From assembly GCA_958295665.1 (NCBI GenBank), contig OY282560.1, positions 47,988,333 through 48,052,332 on the forward strand: DNA of 64,000 nt, given 5' to 3'. Positions 53,806 to 63,115 of the stretch are shown here, piece after piece; position 1 is the first letter of the stretch, and every line of letters starts with the position of its first letter. Below the pieces are notes generated by a model, which was not told the origin of the DNA, made no database searches, and saw nothing but the letters and a program-made list of their open reading frames with translations. This stretch comes from Tipula vernalis. Taxonomy: Eukaryota > Arthropoda > Insecta > Diptera > Tipulidae. The position numbers were made by a program, and so were the translations under genes.

Positions 53806-54252
53806 TACTGGATTTCAATGCCCCCTCGTAAGTTAAAAACTTTCGTTGCGAATATAGTAAACGAAATTCAAGAGCACACAATCAATTTTAATTGGCGTCA
53901 TATTGCATCTCAGTTTAATCCAGCGGACATCATTTCACGAGGGGTATTACCTCATCAGTTGAACGATCTTCAGTTTTGGTGGAAGGGTCCACATATTCTA
54001 CAAGTAAAGGGAATTATTATGGACACGCCAAAGATCAACATAAACCCCGATAATATTGATCTTGAACTAAAACCAAACATAATTGCAACAGTTACACAAA
54101 TGAGTCATGAGGATGATAAAATTGGTGAATCATCAATTTTCAATAGATTTAGTTCGTACTAAAAATTAGTTTACGTAACAGCCTATTGCCTTCGATTGGT
54201 TAAGAAATTCAAAAAGATGGCAAGCGAAACCAATGATACAAATAAATATTAA
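53803..54252 (+). pseudogene. BEL/Pao LTR-retrotransposon pol fragment
   Basis: Codons read from about 53803 give a segment typical of BEL/Pao polyproteins. It has the YWI..PPRKLKTFVANIV stretch, a WRH motif, NPADIISRG and a WWKGP box. These lie between the RNase H and the integrase in that family. The reading frame is open from the satellite junction to a TAA at 54160. The same frame then continues with recognisable family sequence (VTAYCLRLV) to a second TAA at 54250, so the first stop is a nonsense mutation in a dead copy. The 5' part of pol, the gag and both LTRs are absent here. The truncation coincides with the end of the satellite, where GATATAC is shared by both sides. An ATG at 53818 is probably only a codon for internal methionine. 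BEL/Pao assignment is from motif recognition, not a search. Confidence 0.85.
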
Positions 54253-54384
54253 ATGCTACCGTTGTAGCTAAAAATTAGTGTTTATTGTAATTAAAATAAA
54301 TAGTTTTTGGTTAACAAATAAAGTACACAATAAAACAAAAAACCGTTTCTATATGAAACAAAATACAAAGCACCCCCGTTTCAT

Positions 54385-54386
<2 letters not shown>

Positions 54387-54425
<39 letters not shown>
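54387..54425. repeat. (AAT)13 microsatellite, probable 3' tail of a non-LTR element
   Basis: Thirteen perfect AAT units stand immediately left of a minus-strand non-LTR fragment. On the element's strand this is an (ATT)n tail following AATAAAATATT, as seen in several non-LTR clades that end in simple repeats and not poly(A). Confidence 0.85.
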
Positions 54426-54426
<1 letters not shown>

Positions 54427-55089
54427 TTTTATTGACTAAAGCGTAAGCCGATGGCTTTTGTGCATAACATTTTTACAATTTAATAACAAACTTAAAATTA
54501 ACAATTAACATTTTAAATAAAGTATAACAATGAACAAAACAAACTTCCACTTACATAATCAATAATAATTTACAAATATGTACATGTTCTATGTTATAGA
54601 TTTTAACATAACAGTTTTAAATTTAGAAACAGAACTAATATTTTTTAATTCCGTTGGCAAACTGTTCCAGGTTAGAATCGCATTTATCAATCCGGAGTTA
54701 TGGTAAACATTTGTTCTATTTAGTGGCAAATTAATATTCCTTGTGCGTAACGATGCAGAAAAATTTAATTTATCATACAAGTACGTGGGTATACCTGATT
54801 TTATTATACGGAAAATAAACAGCAGTTCTATAACGGTAAAACTCAAACAAGTCGCATCCAAGGATTGAGCTCCTAAATTCAGATATATGGTCAAACTTTC
54901 TAAGGTCATAGACGTATCTCACACAATTATTAAAAGTAATCTCAAGTAAATGTTTTGAGGAACTATCACAATTAGAAAATATCACATCACAATAGGTGAA
55001 AATTGGAATAATTAAAGTTTTAACAAGATATATACGTAACTTAACAGGACAAAACTTTTTTATTAATCTAAGCGAATATAAGCTATAGT
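54426..55089 (-). pseudogene. 5'-truncated non-LTR retrotransposon, reverse transcriptase C-terminus
   Basis: Read on the minus strand from about 55089, the sequence encodes the thumb and C-terminal part of a LINE-type reverse transcriptase: LYSLRLIKKF, LIIPIFTYCDVIFSN, an N..VRY.Y.LRK stretch, then SGIPTYLYDKL and the terminal WNSLP motif. The two halves lie in different frames (54985-54773 and 54909-54589), so a frameshift has occurred near 54,830. A stop at 54589 is followed by a ~165-bp 3'UTR containing AATAAA and the AAT tail. Only the last ~200 residues survive, which is normal 5' truncation. The motif style suggests a CR1/Jockey-like clade, but I cannot decide between them. Confidence 0.75.
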
Positions 55090-55299
55090 TAACACGCTTA
55101 CACAGAGAGAAAACGAACTCAAAAACGAAAAAGCGAACTCATTTGGACAAACGAAGTACGACACGCCGTAAGTAACAAACAAAGCAAACAACAACGAAAA
55201 TAAACGATATCCACCATTGGTGATATATACATATAACAAAAAAAAACGAAAACAGCAACGTTTAACAAGAAGTACCAACCATAGCAATCGGTAACATAC

Positions 55300-55848
55300 T
55301 GTTACGTTTTTGCCTTGTGAAACAAGGTTCGTATCACTGTATTGTGAATAAAACAAAATCAATTTAATTTATCAGCAACGAATTTATTTAGTTAACACAA
55401 GAATTATAACAACACAGTTTATTAATAAAAATTCACAAAATCTTTTTATATAAATTATAATTATCACTTATAATTTTTATTTCCACTAAAACACTTTTTA
55501 AATCACTTTTTAATTCCTTTTTAATTTTCACACTATCGCTTACCAAATACTACTAATTCTTAAAGTTTACACTATCGCGTTCCAAATACTAATAATCCAA
55601 TTCGATCTTGTTCGCCTTTTTATATACACAAACTAAACTTCTCGAAAGTTCATGACATTTCCAGTTAGAATAGTGTAGAAATATTTAGAACTGTTTTTAT
55701 CATGGAAAATTCCATTTTAGTACAGTAAAAACATTGAGCTATTCATTTAACTTATTCTATCACACACTAGCAGTACATTTAATACAACAAAATTCTCCAA
55801 TTGTTTAAGCAAAAATAATTGTGGAGACTTTTTTGGTTGCGATCCACA
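55300..55848 (-). mobile_element. Possible LTR (solo or 5' LTR) of a retrotransposon, minus strand
   Basis: On the minus strand this 549-bp segment begins TGTGGATC and ends CGTAACA, giving TGT...ACA termini. It contains, in order, heat-shock-type elements, a TATATAAAAA box (55626-55617), a ~39-bp imperfect tandem duplication (55531-55558 and 55570-55598, CACTATCGC...CCAAATACT) and two AATAAA signals near 55,423 and 55,390. That promoter-then-polyadenylation order is what an LTR shows. Against this, I find no matching target duplication on both sides, no convincing primer-binding site and no second LTR. The alternative is a promoter and first exon of an unrecognised heat-inducible transcript. 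Confidence 0.35.
55617..55690 (-). promoter_or_regulatory. Heat-shock-type promoter: TATA box with clustered HSEs
   Basis: A perfect three-unit heat-shock element, TTCTCGAAAGTTC (alternating TTC and GAA with 2-nt gaps), lies at 55639-55651, 12 bp upstream of the minus-strand TATA box (55617-55626). Farther upstream is an inverted TTC at 55659-55661, then three GAA units at 55668, 55678 and 55688, spaced exactly 10 bp apart, the step-type HSE arrangement. HSF binding to nGAAn arrays is established; use of this promoter is inference. It fires toward the satellite. The matching start site would be near 55,595. Confidence 0.55.
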
Positions 55849-56685
55849 CTAAATAAAAAAAAAAAGTCTTGTTACGACTATTAGTATGTAGATGTCACAC
55901 ATCTATAAAATCGATAAACATTGTTTTGGTTTTAATAATTAGACAGCGTGCTTGCATTTTCCATTAAATCTGTTTTTGTTTTACTTAAAAACTATTTAAA
56001 TTAATTAGTAAAATTGTTCAATTATTGATTTAAACCATAAAAATAAAGAAATCCAAATAAAATTTGGGTTATGTCTTGGCTAAATACTTAACATAAGGTT
56101 TGTTCACCTTTTGTGGTGAATAAAAACCAAGTTTATATTTTTTTGATATAGATTTCGTTCAACGACATAAAATGTCGCTCTTAATTATCTCATTAAGATA
56201 AGAAATTTTACCACTCGATAATACAAGCGTTTCAATGTTGCTTGCGGTTGTCAACACCAAATTTTATTAGATCTAAACGATAAAATCTAAGCTACTGTTG
56301 TACGGGTATATCGGTTATTTACCTAATATACAAATACAAATCGATTTGATATCGTGTTTATGCCTTTGTGAATGACCATGACCGGAAGTAGAAAATGCAA
56401 AATTGCACGATATATGAAAATATGAACGAACAGACGAAATGATAGAAATACAAATTATGTGCGCTAATGCTAATTAGTCTGGGATGCTTTTTAGTTAATT
56501 GGGGTCAATAAATTTTTTGTTATTGTCTCTGTATTACGAATAACTTAGCAGGGGAATTTAGAATTTGTTTATTGTTTGACGACAACGATTCCTCCGATTA
56601 CTCATATGAATAAAATTGATAAGAGAGTCGATAAATTTTGTACTACACAGAAATTATTTTACTATCGCACTCAACACAAAAATGC
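55849..56685. other. AT-rich intergenic/upstream region, no gene seen
   Basis: No convincing coding sequence or RNA gene is visible. It lies upstream of the host gene promoter. Recognisable candidate sites are an inverted pair of GATA motifs (TTATCT and AGATAA, 56185-56201), another TGATAAG near 56617, and a canonical ETS-type ACCGGAAGT at 56381-56389. Long A/T runs dominate the rest. The sites match known consensus motifs but are short enough to arise by chance. Confidence 0.5.
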
Positions 56686-56722
56686 TATATAAAAATTCAT
56701 TCACCAGTATATTGTCAGTCAT
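56686..56722 (+). promoter_or_regulatory. Core promoter: TATA box and initiator
   Basis: TATATAAAA begins at 56686 and a TCAGTC initiator lies at 56715-56720, placing its A (+1) at 56717. The spacing of 31 bp is the canonical Drosophila value. No clear DPE is found at +28 to +33. Together with the downstream open exon and splice donor this supports a genuine plus-strand transcription start. Confidence 0.7.
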
Positions 56723-56865
56723 ATTGTGGATAACTCACAGACGACCAACTTCTTCTACATACTCGTAGTTATATACAAAATAAATTGAAATATTAAAATT
56801 TAATTTGCAATTTACATTACGCTTTAATTGTACGGGATATAATAAATTTGTGTGTGCGTGTGTGT

Positions 56866-56871
56866 ATGTAG
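56866..56871 (+). promoter_or_regulatory. Start-stop uORF (ATGTAG) in the 5'UTR
   Basis: Within the inferred 220-nt 5'UTR (56717-56936) the only ATG is this one, immediately followed by TAG. It sits at the end of a TG-rich run. Minimal start-stop uORFs can stall ribosomes and lower downstream translation in other systems. Whether it acts here is inference. Confidence 0.45.
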
Positions 56872-56936
56872 ATACATTGGTGCTATATAATTTTAATAAA
56901 TTTTTGTCTGTTTGTAATAAACAATTCGTGTTGACA

Positions 56937-57118
56937 ATGTCTGATAATAATTCAAATTATTCATATAAAGTGACAAAAACGACAACCCAATCGAAGAGTG
57001 GTGGTTCAAATTTTTTGGGATTTTTTAAATCGAAACCATCAAATGGGACGACAACCGTTACAACAACGACGAAAACTTTTATTAATGCCGAACGAAATAG
57101 TGAAACAATCCAAAATAG
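56937..57118 (+). CDS. First coding exon of an unrecognised host gene
   Basis: The exon starts at ATG 56937 in a CAATG context and encodes 60 complete residues beginning MSDNNSNYSYKVTKTTT, then two bases of a split codon before GTGAGTG (donor at 57119, phase 2). The product is rich in Ser, Thr and Lys, with TTTQSKSGG and TTTVTTTTKTF segments around an FLGFFKSK core. It has no signal peptide or membrane segment and looks disordered. The frame is also open upstream of the ATG but without another ATG, so this start is chosen. A TGA two codons into the intron frame shows that splicing is needed. I do not recognise the family. The rest of the gene lies beyond the window, so this is only an N-terminus. 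Core promoter, UTR and donor agree in strand and spacing, which is the main support. Confidence 0.65.
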
Positions 57119-57766
57119 GTGAGTGCTCGTTAATTAAATTTGTTAAGTGTTATCTAATCATACGGGTGTTTAAAAGGATTTAGTAAACAAAATTAATTAA
57201 AATTCCGACAAAAACAACATAAATCATAAATTCCCAATAATTTTCATTATCTCGTTCGATTTGGGGCTAAAATTCTATAATTACCCCCGTTCGATATCAT
57301 CAAATTTCTAAATTTGATGATTTGTTTTTTATTTGACATGCTATAAAAATTTTCAACTCATGTCGGAATGATCTCAATCAAATGAGATTTTTTTTATTAT
57401 GAGCGACGCTAGATCAATTAAGAACTATTGTGTTCTAGTTATTCGCAATGTGCTGTCATAATGTTGTGGTTTTTTGATGATCATTCTTATCTTAGTTATA
57501 TGGTTAAGTCGGTGTCGATCGCTGATGATCTTATAACTAACTGTTCTGGTTCTGTTAGAGACGATAAAACTCACTTTAATTCTCATTCAAATTTGATAAA
57601 TTCATTTTTTTTCCTTTCAAGTTTTCATCAAACTCATTCAAAATTCAACTAATATTTAGTGTTCAACAATGTTCAGTGTTAAATTTGATCTAAATAATGG
57701 TTAAACTTCGATTCAACTTACCTTTCAAATTTGATAAGTTGATGGTTTTTTAATCAAATTTTCTTC
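57119..57766 (+). other. Start of intron 1, AT-rich, no gene seen
   Basis: After the GTGAGTG donor no acceptor plus open exon is evident. The stretch holds a perfect 12-bp inverted repeat with a 2-nt loop at 57296-57321 (ATCATCAAATTT and its complement). From about 57580 it becomes rich in TCAAA/TTGAA words. Open frames here are AT-rich chance frames with no recognisable motif. Confidence 0.55.
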
Positions 57767-58147
57767 AAACTCGTTAAAACTTGTTCAAAATTCAATTCAG
57801 ATTTTAATCAAGTTTTTAAAACTCTTTCAAGCTAATACAATTTTTAACTTCAATTTACTTCCAAACGCACTAAAAATTTGCATTTTCGGACTCAATTTTG
57901 TCGTCAAAATTTAGTGAACATTTCGAATCAAATTAGTGTTAACAAGCTCAAACATTTAATTGATCGTTCATTGAGATCAATACAAATTTTAATAAAACTT
58001 GTTTCAAATACATCAATTTTTGTTCAAATTTACGAGAAATTTTGTTTATCTTCAAACGTGATTAATCGATTTTTTTTTGGTCTCCAAATTTCTATTCAAA
58101 CTTCAATCAAATTTTTATTTCATTTTGAATATTGGATTTTTTGGTTA
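57767..58147. repeat. Direct repeat, left copy, flanking the LOA/I-like element
   Basis: This ~381-bp segment (AAACTCGTTAAAACTTG to GGATTTTTTGGTTA) recurs at 62632-63015. By eye I count about 25 substitutions and a few single-base indels, roughly 93% identity. The left copy is continuous with the intron on its left and stops exactly at the element's (GGTTA)n tail. That geometry is what a target-site duplication would show. Confidence 0.85.
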
Positions 58148-58167
58148 GGTTAGGTTAGGTTAGGTTA
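58143..58167 (-). repeat. (GGTTA)5 3' tail of the retrotransposon, reads as insect telomere repeat
   Basis: Five perfect GGTTA units, a permutation of TTAGG, sit at the 3' end of the minus-strand element, which on its own strand ends in (TAACC)n. The first unit overlaps the GGTTA that ends the flanking direct repeat and that is present once in the right copy (63011-63015), so target and tail share 5 bp. Confidence 0.85.
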
Positions 58168-58245
58168 GAGCGGCTGCCAAAACGCACACTTAGAACGATG
58201 ACGGTCCGTTGTGATACCGAAGGATCCTACTCCCCTTCCACCTTC

Positions 58246-61200
58246 ACTGGAACCAATTTGAGCTACTTATGTAGAGTAAAATATCTCGCACATTGCAGTT
58301 CTTGGGATCCATAAGGCCGTCCAAACTATACTTGCCCAGATATTTATGTCTCCTGTAAGCTAGCGCCGGGCATGAGCAGAGGAAGTGGCTCAGAGTTTCT
58401 TCCTCCTCCTCATCCATGCAGCTTCTACGAAAGTCATTTGTCATTGACCCAAGCCTCCTCCCATGCTCCCCAATATGGTGTTAGTCCACCTCTTCTGTGC
58501 CGAGGTTATCGCCTCATTAGCAACCCTAAAATTCGCCGCTATGGGCCTCCCCAGATTTGCCCTTTCCGGTTTCAATTGGAGAGTTGTACCTTGCCTTGCC
58601 AGTTCGTCCGCCCTGCAGTTCTCCAGTACGTCCGAGTGACCGGGGACCGAGACTATCAGAATATTGAACTGCTCACTCATCTCGTTAAGAGATGAGCGGC
58701 ACTTAAATACCACCACGGATGTCAGAGAACTGATTCCAGCGACTTGATTGCCGCCTGACTGTCACATATATTGCATCCCTTGTGGATATAACATTATGCC
58801 TCAACCAAGTCAGCGCTTCCTCAATCGCTACCACCTCCGCCTGGTACACACTGCAGTGATCAGGAAGACGAACGAATAAATTCACATTCAATTTGTTACA
58901 AAAGACTCCTGCTCCGAATTTGTCGTCTAGTTTAGCCGTCAGCGTAAAATTGTGTACAACCAGTTTCTGCTATTGACCTGTTCCCCAGGATTCTCTTGAG
59001 GGGTCCGGAAACCCTTTTCAAAGCATACAACCGGTATTGTGTAGTCACTATTTTCCACATCTGCCTTTAGCGACCTGCCAATCGTCGAGTGGCCCGTCTG
59101 AAGACATTTCCACTCACACACGGCAGAGAGTCGTGCAGCTGTAGTTGCCGCTTTTTGCTTACCAAAGATGTCGACAGGAAGAAGGTAGAACATATAGCCT
59201 CCAGAGTACGTGTAGGGGTTGTCCTCAGTGCCCCGCTTATAAGCAAGCAGGCCGTTCTCTGTACCTTTTCTATCTTATTCTTATAAGTTTTTTTGTTTAG
59301 TGCTGGCCTCCACACACTCACCCCGTACACCATCTCCTACCGACGGCGTTCCTACATGAGTACAGAGCCATGGTATACTTCTTTACTCTCTCTAAAATAT
59401 TGGGTATCCAATTTAGCTTACTGTCCAAGATTATGCCCAGAAATCTTGCCTTAGCAGTAAATGCCAGTGCCGTACCATTTTAGGTAGGAGGGGCGACTAC
59501 CGAAATTTTATATTTCTTGGTGAAGAATACCAGCTCTGTTTTCAATGGATTTATACCCAGCCCACATTTGCTGGCCTACTTTGTAATGATTACGAGCGCG
59601 TGTTGCATGACCTCCTTAATCGTGCCTAGGTACTTCCCCAAATTTGCGATCGCCACGTCATCTGCATACGCTATCACTCCTATTCCCTCCCTCTCCAGTT
59701 CCAAAAGTAATCCATTGATAACTATGTTCCAGAGAAGAGGTGATAGGACACCACCTTGCGAAGTTCCTTTAACTACTCGCATCCTAATGGTGGTTTCCCC
59801 CATATACGCATTAATAATCCTGCCTTCTAGCATCTGATTTATTAATCTCCCTAAGGGGTCGTCCACACCTTAGAAAGACAGTCCTTCCCGAAGTGCCTCC
59901 GTCCTGACGTTGTTAAAGGCGCCCTCTATATCGAGGAAGCTACCATACAGTACTCTTTCGAGTGGATTGATTTCACAATTGTTCGCACCAGGGAATACAG
60001 AGCCGTGTCCACAGATCTTCCTTTCCAATACGCATGTTGAGAAGTCGCCCACTTACTGGGTTTTATTTTTGTATGTACACGTCGATCAATCTTTCCAATG
60101 TTTTCAACAGAAAGGATGATAGAGTTATCGGTCTTAGGTCCTTTGGGTAGGTATGTGAATTCTTTCCCGTTTTCGGGATGAAAATCACCCTAACCTCCGT
60201 CCATTTCCTAGGAATATAATTCAGTTTTAGACACCCACTGAAGATCACTTTCAGCCATGGGAGAATGATCGACGAGTGTTTTTGCAGTTTCGCTAGGATG
60301 ATACCGTCCAGGCCTGCCGATTTAAATGGTTTAAAGCCGTTTAGTGGCCCTCCGGGCACCCCAACGACACTCTTACCCCCTCCACGCCAAGCTCCGTCGA
60401 CACATCCACAGTACCTGGGAAATAGGTATCCAACAGAAGCGCCAGTGATTCCCCAGTAGACGTTGTCCACAGCCCATTAGGTTTGATTAAGTAACTAGGG
60501 CTCGTTGGACTCTTAGATAAGATTTTCCTGAGGCGCGAAGTCTCCGAAACACCTTCCATTTTTTCACAGAATAGTCTCCAAGACCTCCTCCGCGCCCTCC
60601 TTAATTCCTTTTTATACTCTTTAAGGTGCTCCTTATAGGAGTCCCAGTCCTGAGCTTCCCTAGAGCCCTTTGCTCTATTGAATGCTTTCCTACACCCTGA
60701 ACGAAGGATTCTCAACTCCCTGGACCACCATACCGTTTTCTGCTTCCCTTTAGGTATTCTCCTGGGGCAATCAGTGTCCCAGGACAAGTTACAAGCGCTT
60801 GTGATTTCCTCCACCAGTAAATCCAGCTCCTTCTCTGTGGCTGGCTGCTTCGGAGCATCGGTCGACAAGAGTCCTACTAACACTTCCCCGTATTTGTTCC
60901 AGTTAGTCCTTCTAGGATTCCTGAAGGATTTCCGGGTAACAGGGTGAATGTCAATATTAAACGTAACGTACCGATGGTCCGAGAAGGAGTGCTCCTTCGC
61001 CACCCGCCATTTTTTGAACATATATATAATGAAGTCCGATGCAAAGGTAACGTCCAATACCTCCTGCCTGTTACTAATAATAAAAGTGGGCTCTTGCTCC
61101 AGAATACACACTGCAAGGTTAGTACCCAATAAGTAATCAAATAAGTACTCACCCCTTTCATTGATGTCGGTGCTACCCCAGATTGTATGGTGCGCATTTG

Positions 61201-61585
61201 CATCACAACCCAGTAATACTCCGATCTTTTCCCGTTCCGCTTCCAGTATCAGTTCCCCAAGGTTATCTGGCGGAACCTCCTTCTCTCGGTCCATGCAGGC
61301 TGAAACCAGCCATAGTAAGCAGCCTCCCGTCTCCAGGCCGACTGCCGTTACGTCTCCACTACTATATTGTGGAAGAAGAAAAATACTCAAGTTATTTTTA
61401 GGTAGAATGCAACATCTGATCTTATCGGACTTAAAAGAGTATAAAATTGTATATCCTTTTAAACCGAGGCCACAGATCTTGGTTTTACTAATCCAGGGTT
61501 CCTGAACTAGGATTATGTCCTCACCCAATTTGATCAGTCTGAGGATCAAGGCTGCCGAAGCAGCCTTAGAATAAGTGCTCAGCAT
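58246..61585 (-). pseudogene. ORF2 (endonuclease-reverse transcriptase-RNase H) of the LOA/I-like element
   Basis: The first 414 codons are intact (61585-60341) and carry the endonuclease landmarks ILVQEPW, GCDANAHHTIWGS, LDVTFAS and FSDHRYVTF, followed by a basic linker with WW, RRSWRLFC and ETSRLRKIL. A frameshift near 60,390 leads into the reverse transcriptase: KSAGLDGI, then RPITLSSFLLKTLERL. After a further shift come FLDIEGAFN (motif A Asp), GTSQGGVLSPLLWN (motif B) and YADDVAI (catalytic YADD). An in-frame stop lies at 59870. Downstream, in several frames, are the thumb (TACLLISGALRTTPT), EWKCLQTGHSTI, RNase H pieces (YQAEVVAIEEAL; PGH..V.ENCRADELARQGT) and a Cys/His tail (ETLSHFLCSCPALA). 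All catalytic landmarks are readable, but at least four frame breaks exclude function. Confidence 0.85.
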
Positions 61586-61636
61586 AAACAGATCAACTTA
61601 CCTTCCTTCATATACCCTCGGCTGTCGCGGCAGGGT

Positions 61637-62228
61637 TTAATCTCCCAGTCCCAGGGGGACATCATCACTCCTGACGCTCCCTCCCGGTGCTAGGTGCTGG
61701 GTTTTTATGCCACCCTCCTCCTCCATCAACTCAACCCGATCCTCCTCGTTCGAGTCAAGGGATAGGCGACTGTATCATCCACGAATTGTTGCCTAAGAAG
61801 GTAACCTTTGCCCATGCCAGAGATTCCCTTTGTTCCTGCGTTAGCAGCCCCTCAGGGGTGGCCGCCAGCCTATCCAAAATCCTCTGCGCCGCGCGTCGGT
61901 TCCTGTACCGTCGCCTAGCCTCAGGGATAACTTTCGCACCAGTCTCCGGCCTATGTGCCAAAGCCGCATTTGCCGAAGAACCTACTGTGAAGGAAGCTTG
62001 ACCTTTACGGTCCGAGCTCCCTTTTACTACGGCAGGCCCTCGGCTTCCGCTGGTACCCGGCACCACAGCCTTCAAAACTCTTCTTGTTTCTACGTTGGTG
62101 ACTTCACCTTTAAGGTTTGAGTCACCAACCGTAATACCTATTGGCTTTTTGAGACTGCCTGTCTCTTTTTCTTTTAAGTTATCTTTATTTATATGTTCCC
62201 ACGAGTTCCGGAGAGTTAAACGGTCCAC
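61637..62228 (-). pseudogene. ORF1 remnant of the LOA/I-like element
   Basis: An open stretch of ~157 codons (62228-61755) is polar and ends in an Arg-rich helix-like region (ARRRYRNRRAAQRIL) followed by LLTQEQRESLAWAK, a pattern common near the ORF1 end of such elements. The frame then stops, but a shifted frame continues with an acidic stretch (NEEDRVELMEEEGG) to a TAA near 61637. No CCHC zinc knuckles are seen. The frame opens at a GTG at 62228, not an ATG, so the true start is lost or lies upstream. It is much shorter than a usual ORF1, suggesting an internal deletion. Confidence 0.6.
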
Positions 62229-62630
62229 CCTCGCAGAGATCCGTATATGAGGGTTAGGCTGATTAAAACTAGAGGTCGCCTGGTATCCAGAGTCTGCATA
62301 TTAGAAATTAGTTTACCCACTAACCATTCATTCCTTGGCATATGCTGTTCCACCGTGACTTGGGGATTTGTGTAAGGTTTACTCCTTCAGCGCTGTACAT
62401 TAGCCCAGGAAAATTACTGGTTACCAGTAGTCACCACGTGGAGGTCGTACATGCACTTGCGAGTCACTCCTGGTATGTAATATACATCCATCCGTGACCA
62501 CACACCCCTACCCCTCCGCCTAACACATGACCAGCACAGTGGACAGAAAGTGGGTGATGTGATAGGTTGCGGAGCCGATGAAAATCATTCGATTTATTGT
62601 CCCCCCCACCACATTCGCCAAGACTACCTT
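62229..62630 (-). other. 5' leader of the LOA/I-like element
   Basis: This ~400-bp, relatively GC-rich stretch lies between ORF1 and the right-hand direct repeat and includes a run of seven C on the plus strand (62601-62607). No coding motif is recognised. The abrupt change to AT-rich intron sequence at about 62630 marks the element's 5' boundary. Confidence 0.55.
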
Positions 62631-62631
62631 G

Positions 62632-63015
62632 AAACTCGTTAAAACTTGTTAAAAATTGAATTCAGGTTTTCAATCAATTTTTTAAATCTCTTTCAAGTTA
62701 ATACAATTTTTAACTTCAATTTACTTCCAAACGCACTAAAAATATCCATTTTCGAACTCAATTTTGTCGTCAAACTTCAGTGAAAATTTCGATTCAAATT
62801 AGTGTTAACAAGCTCAAACATTTAATTGATCGTTCATTGAGGATAAATACAAATTTTAATAAAACTTGTTTCAAATACATCAATTTTTGTTCAAATTTAC
62901 AAGAAATTTTATTTATCTTCAAACTTGATTAATTGATTTTTTTTTTGGTCTCCAATTTTCTATTCAAACTTCAATCAAATTTTTATTTCATTTTAAATAC
63001 TGGATTTTTTGGTTA
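62632..63015. repeat. Direct repeat, right copy, flanking the LOA/I-like element
   Basis: This is the counterpart of 57767-58147. It begins directly after the element's 5' end and runs on without a break into new sequence (GGTTATTCTTATC), which represents the original right flank. The length difference of three bases comes from single-base indels. Confidence 0.85.
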
Positions 63016-63115
63016 TTCTTATCTAATTCAAATTTCTTTCAAGTTTTTAACGTTGAAAAATAATAAATTATTATCTGTCGGCAGACAGTCTCATCAGTTG
63101 TTTGGTTCGGACGAT
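63016..63115. other. Short AT-rich stretch between the direct repeat and the Gypsy fragment
   Basis: It holds intron-like TCAAATTTC words and then CTGTCGGCAGACAG, a short inverted repeat near 63075-63090. It could be the end of the Gypsy fragment or another element edge. No gene is seen. Confidence 0.4.

Larger units (their letters stand above)
58148..62630 (-). mobile_element. LOA/I-type non-LTR retrotransposon, decayed, nearly full span
   Basis: In 5'-3' order on the minus strand it has a 5' leader (62630-62229), an ORF1 remnant, and then a pol with apurinic endonuclease, reverse transcriptase, RNase H and a C-terminal Cys/His region, ending in the GGTTA tail. Presence of both an AP-type endonuclease and RNase H points to the I/LOA group; the endonuclease wording (GCDANAHHTIWGS) is LOA-like. 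It sits in intron 1 of the host gene, antisense to it. Its GC content is clearly higher than the surrounding intron. Several frameshifts and stops make it non-autonomous. Clade assignment is by motif recognition only. Confidence 0.85.

Noticed and set aside
55063..55362. A 99-codon minus-strand open frame downstream of the heat-shock-type promoter
   Set aside because: It crosses the proposed LTR end, is rich in Phe/Leu/Val from T-rich sequence, and shows no recognisable motif.
57428..58153. Open frames in intron 1 (74 and 91 codons)
   Set aside because: They are low-complexity AT-rich frames. One lies within the flanking direct repeat, and its other copy (62632-63015) does not preserve the frame.
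58143..58167. Telomere or interstitial telomere repeat
   Set aside because: Only five units, located exactly at the 3' end of a non-LTR element within an intron. A retrotransposon tail is the simpler explanation.
60341..61585. A 414-codon open frame as a host endonuclease gene
   Set aside because: Endonuclease motifs are followed by reverse transcriptase and RNase H remnants and a repeat tail, so it is retrotransposon pol.
63060..63115. Hammerhead ribozyme suggested by CTGATGAG on the minus strand
   Set aside because: A stem follows (CTGTC/GACAG), but the required GAAA core segment and the third stem are missing.
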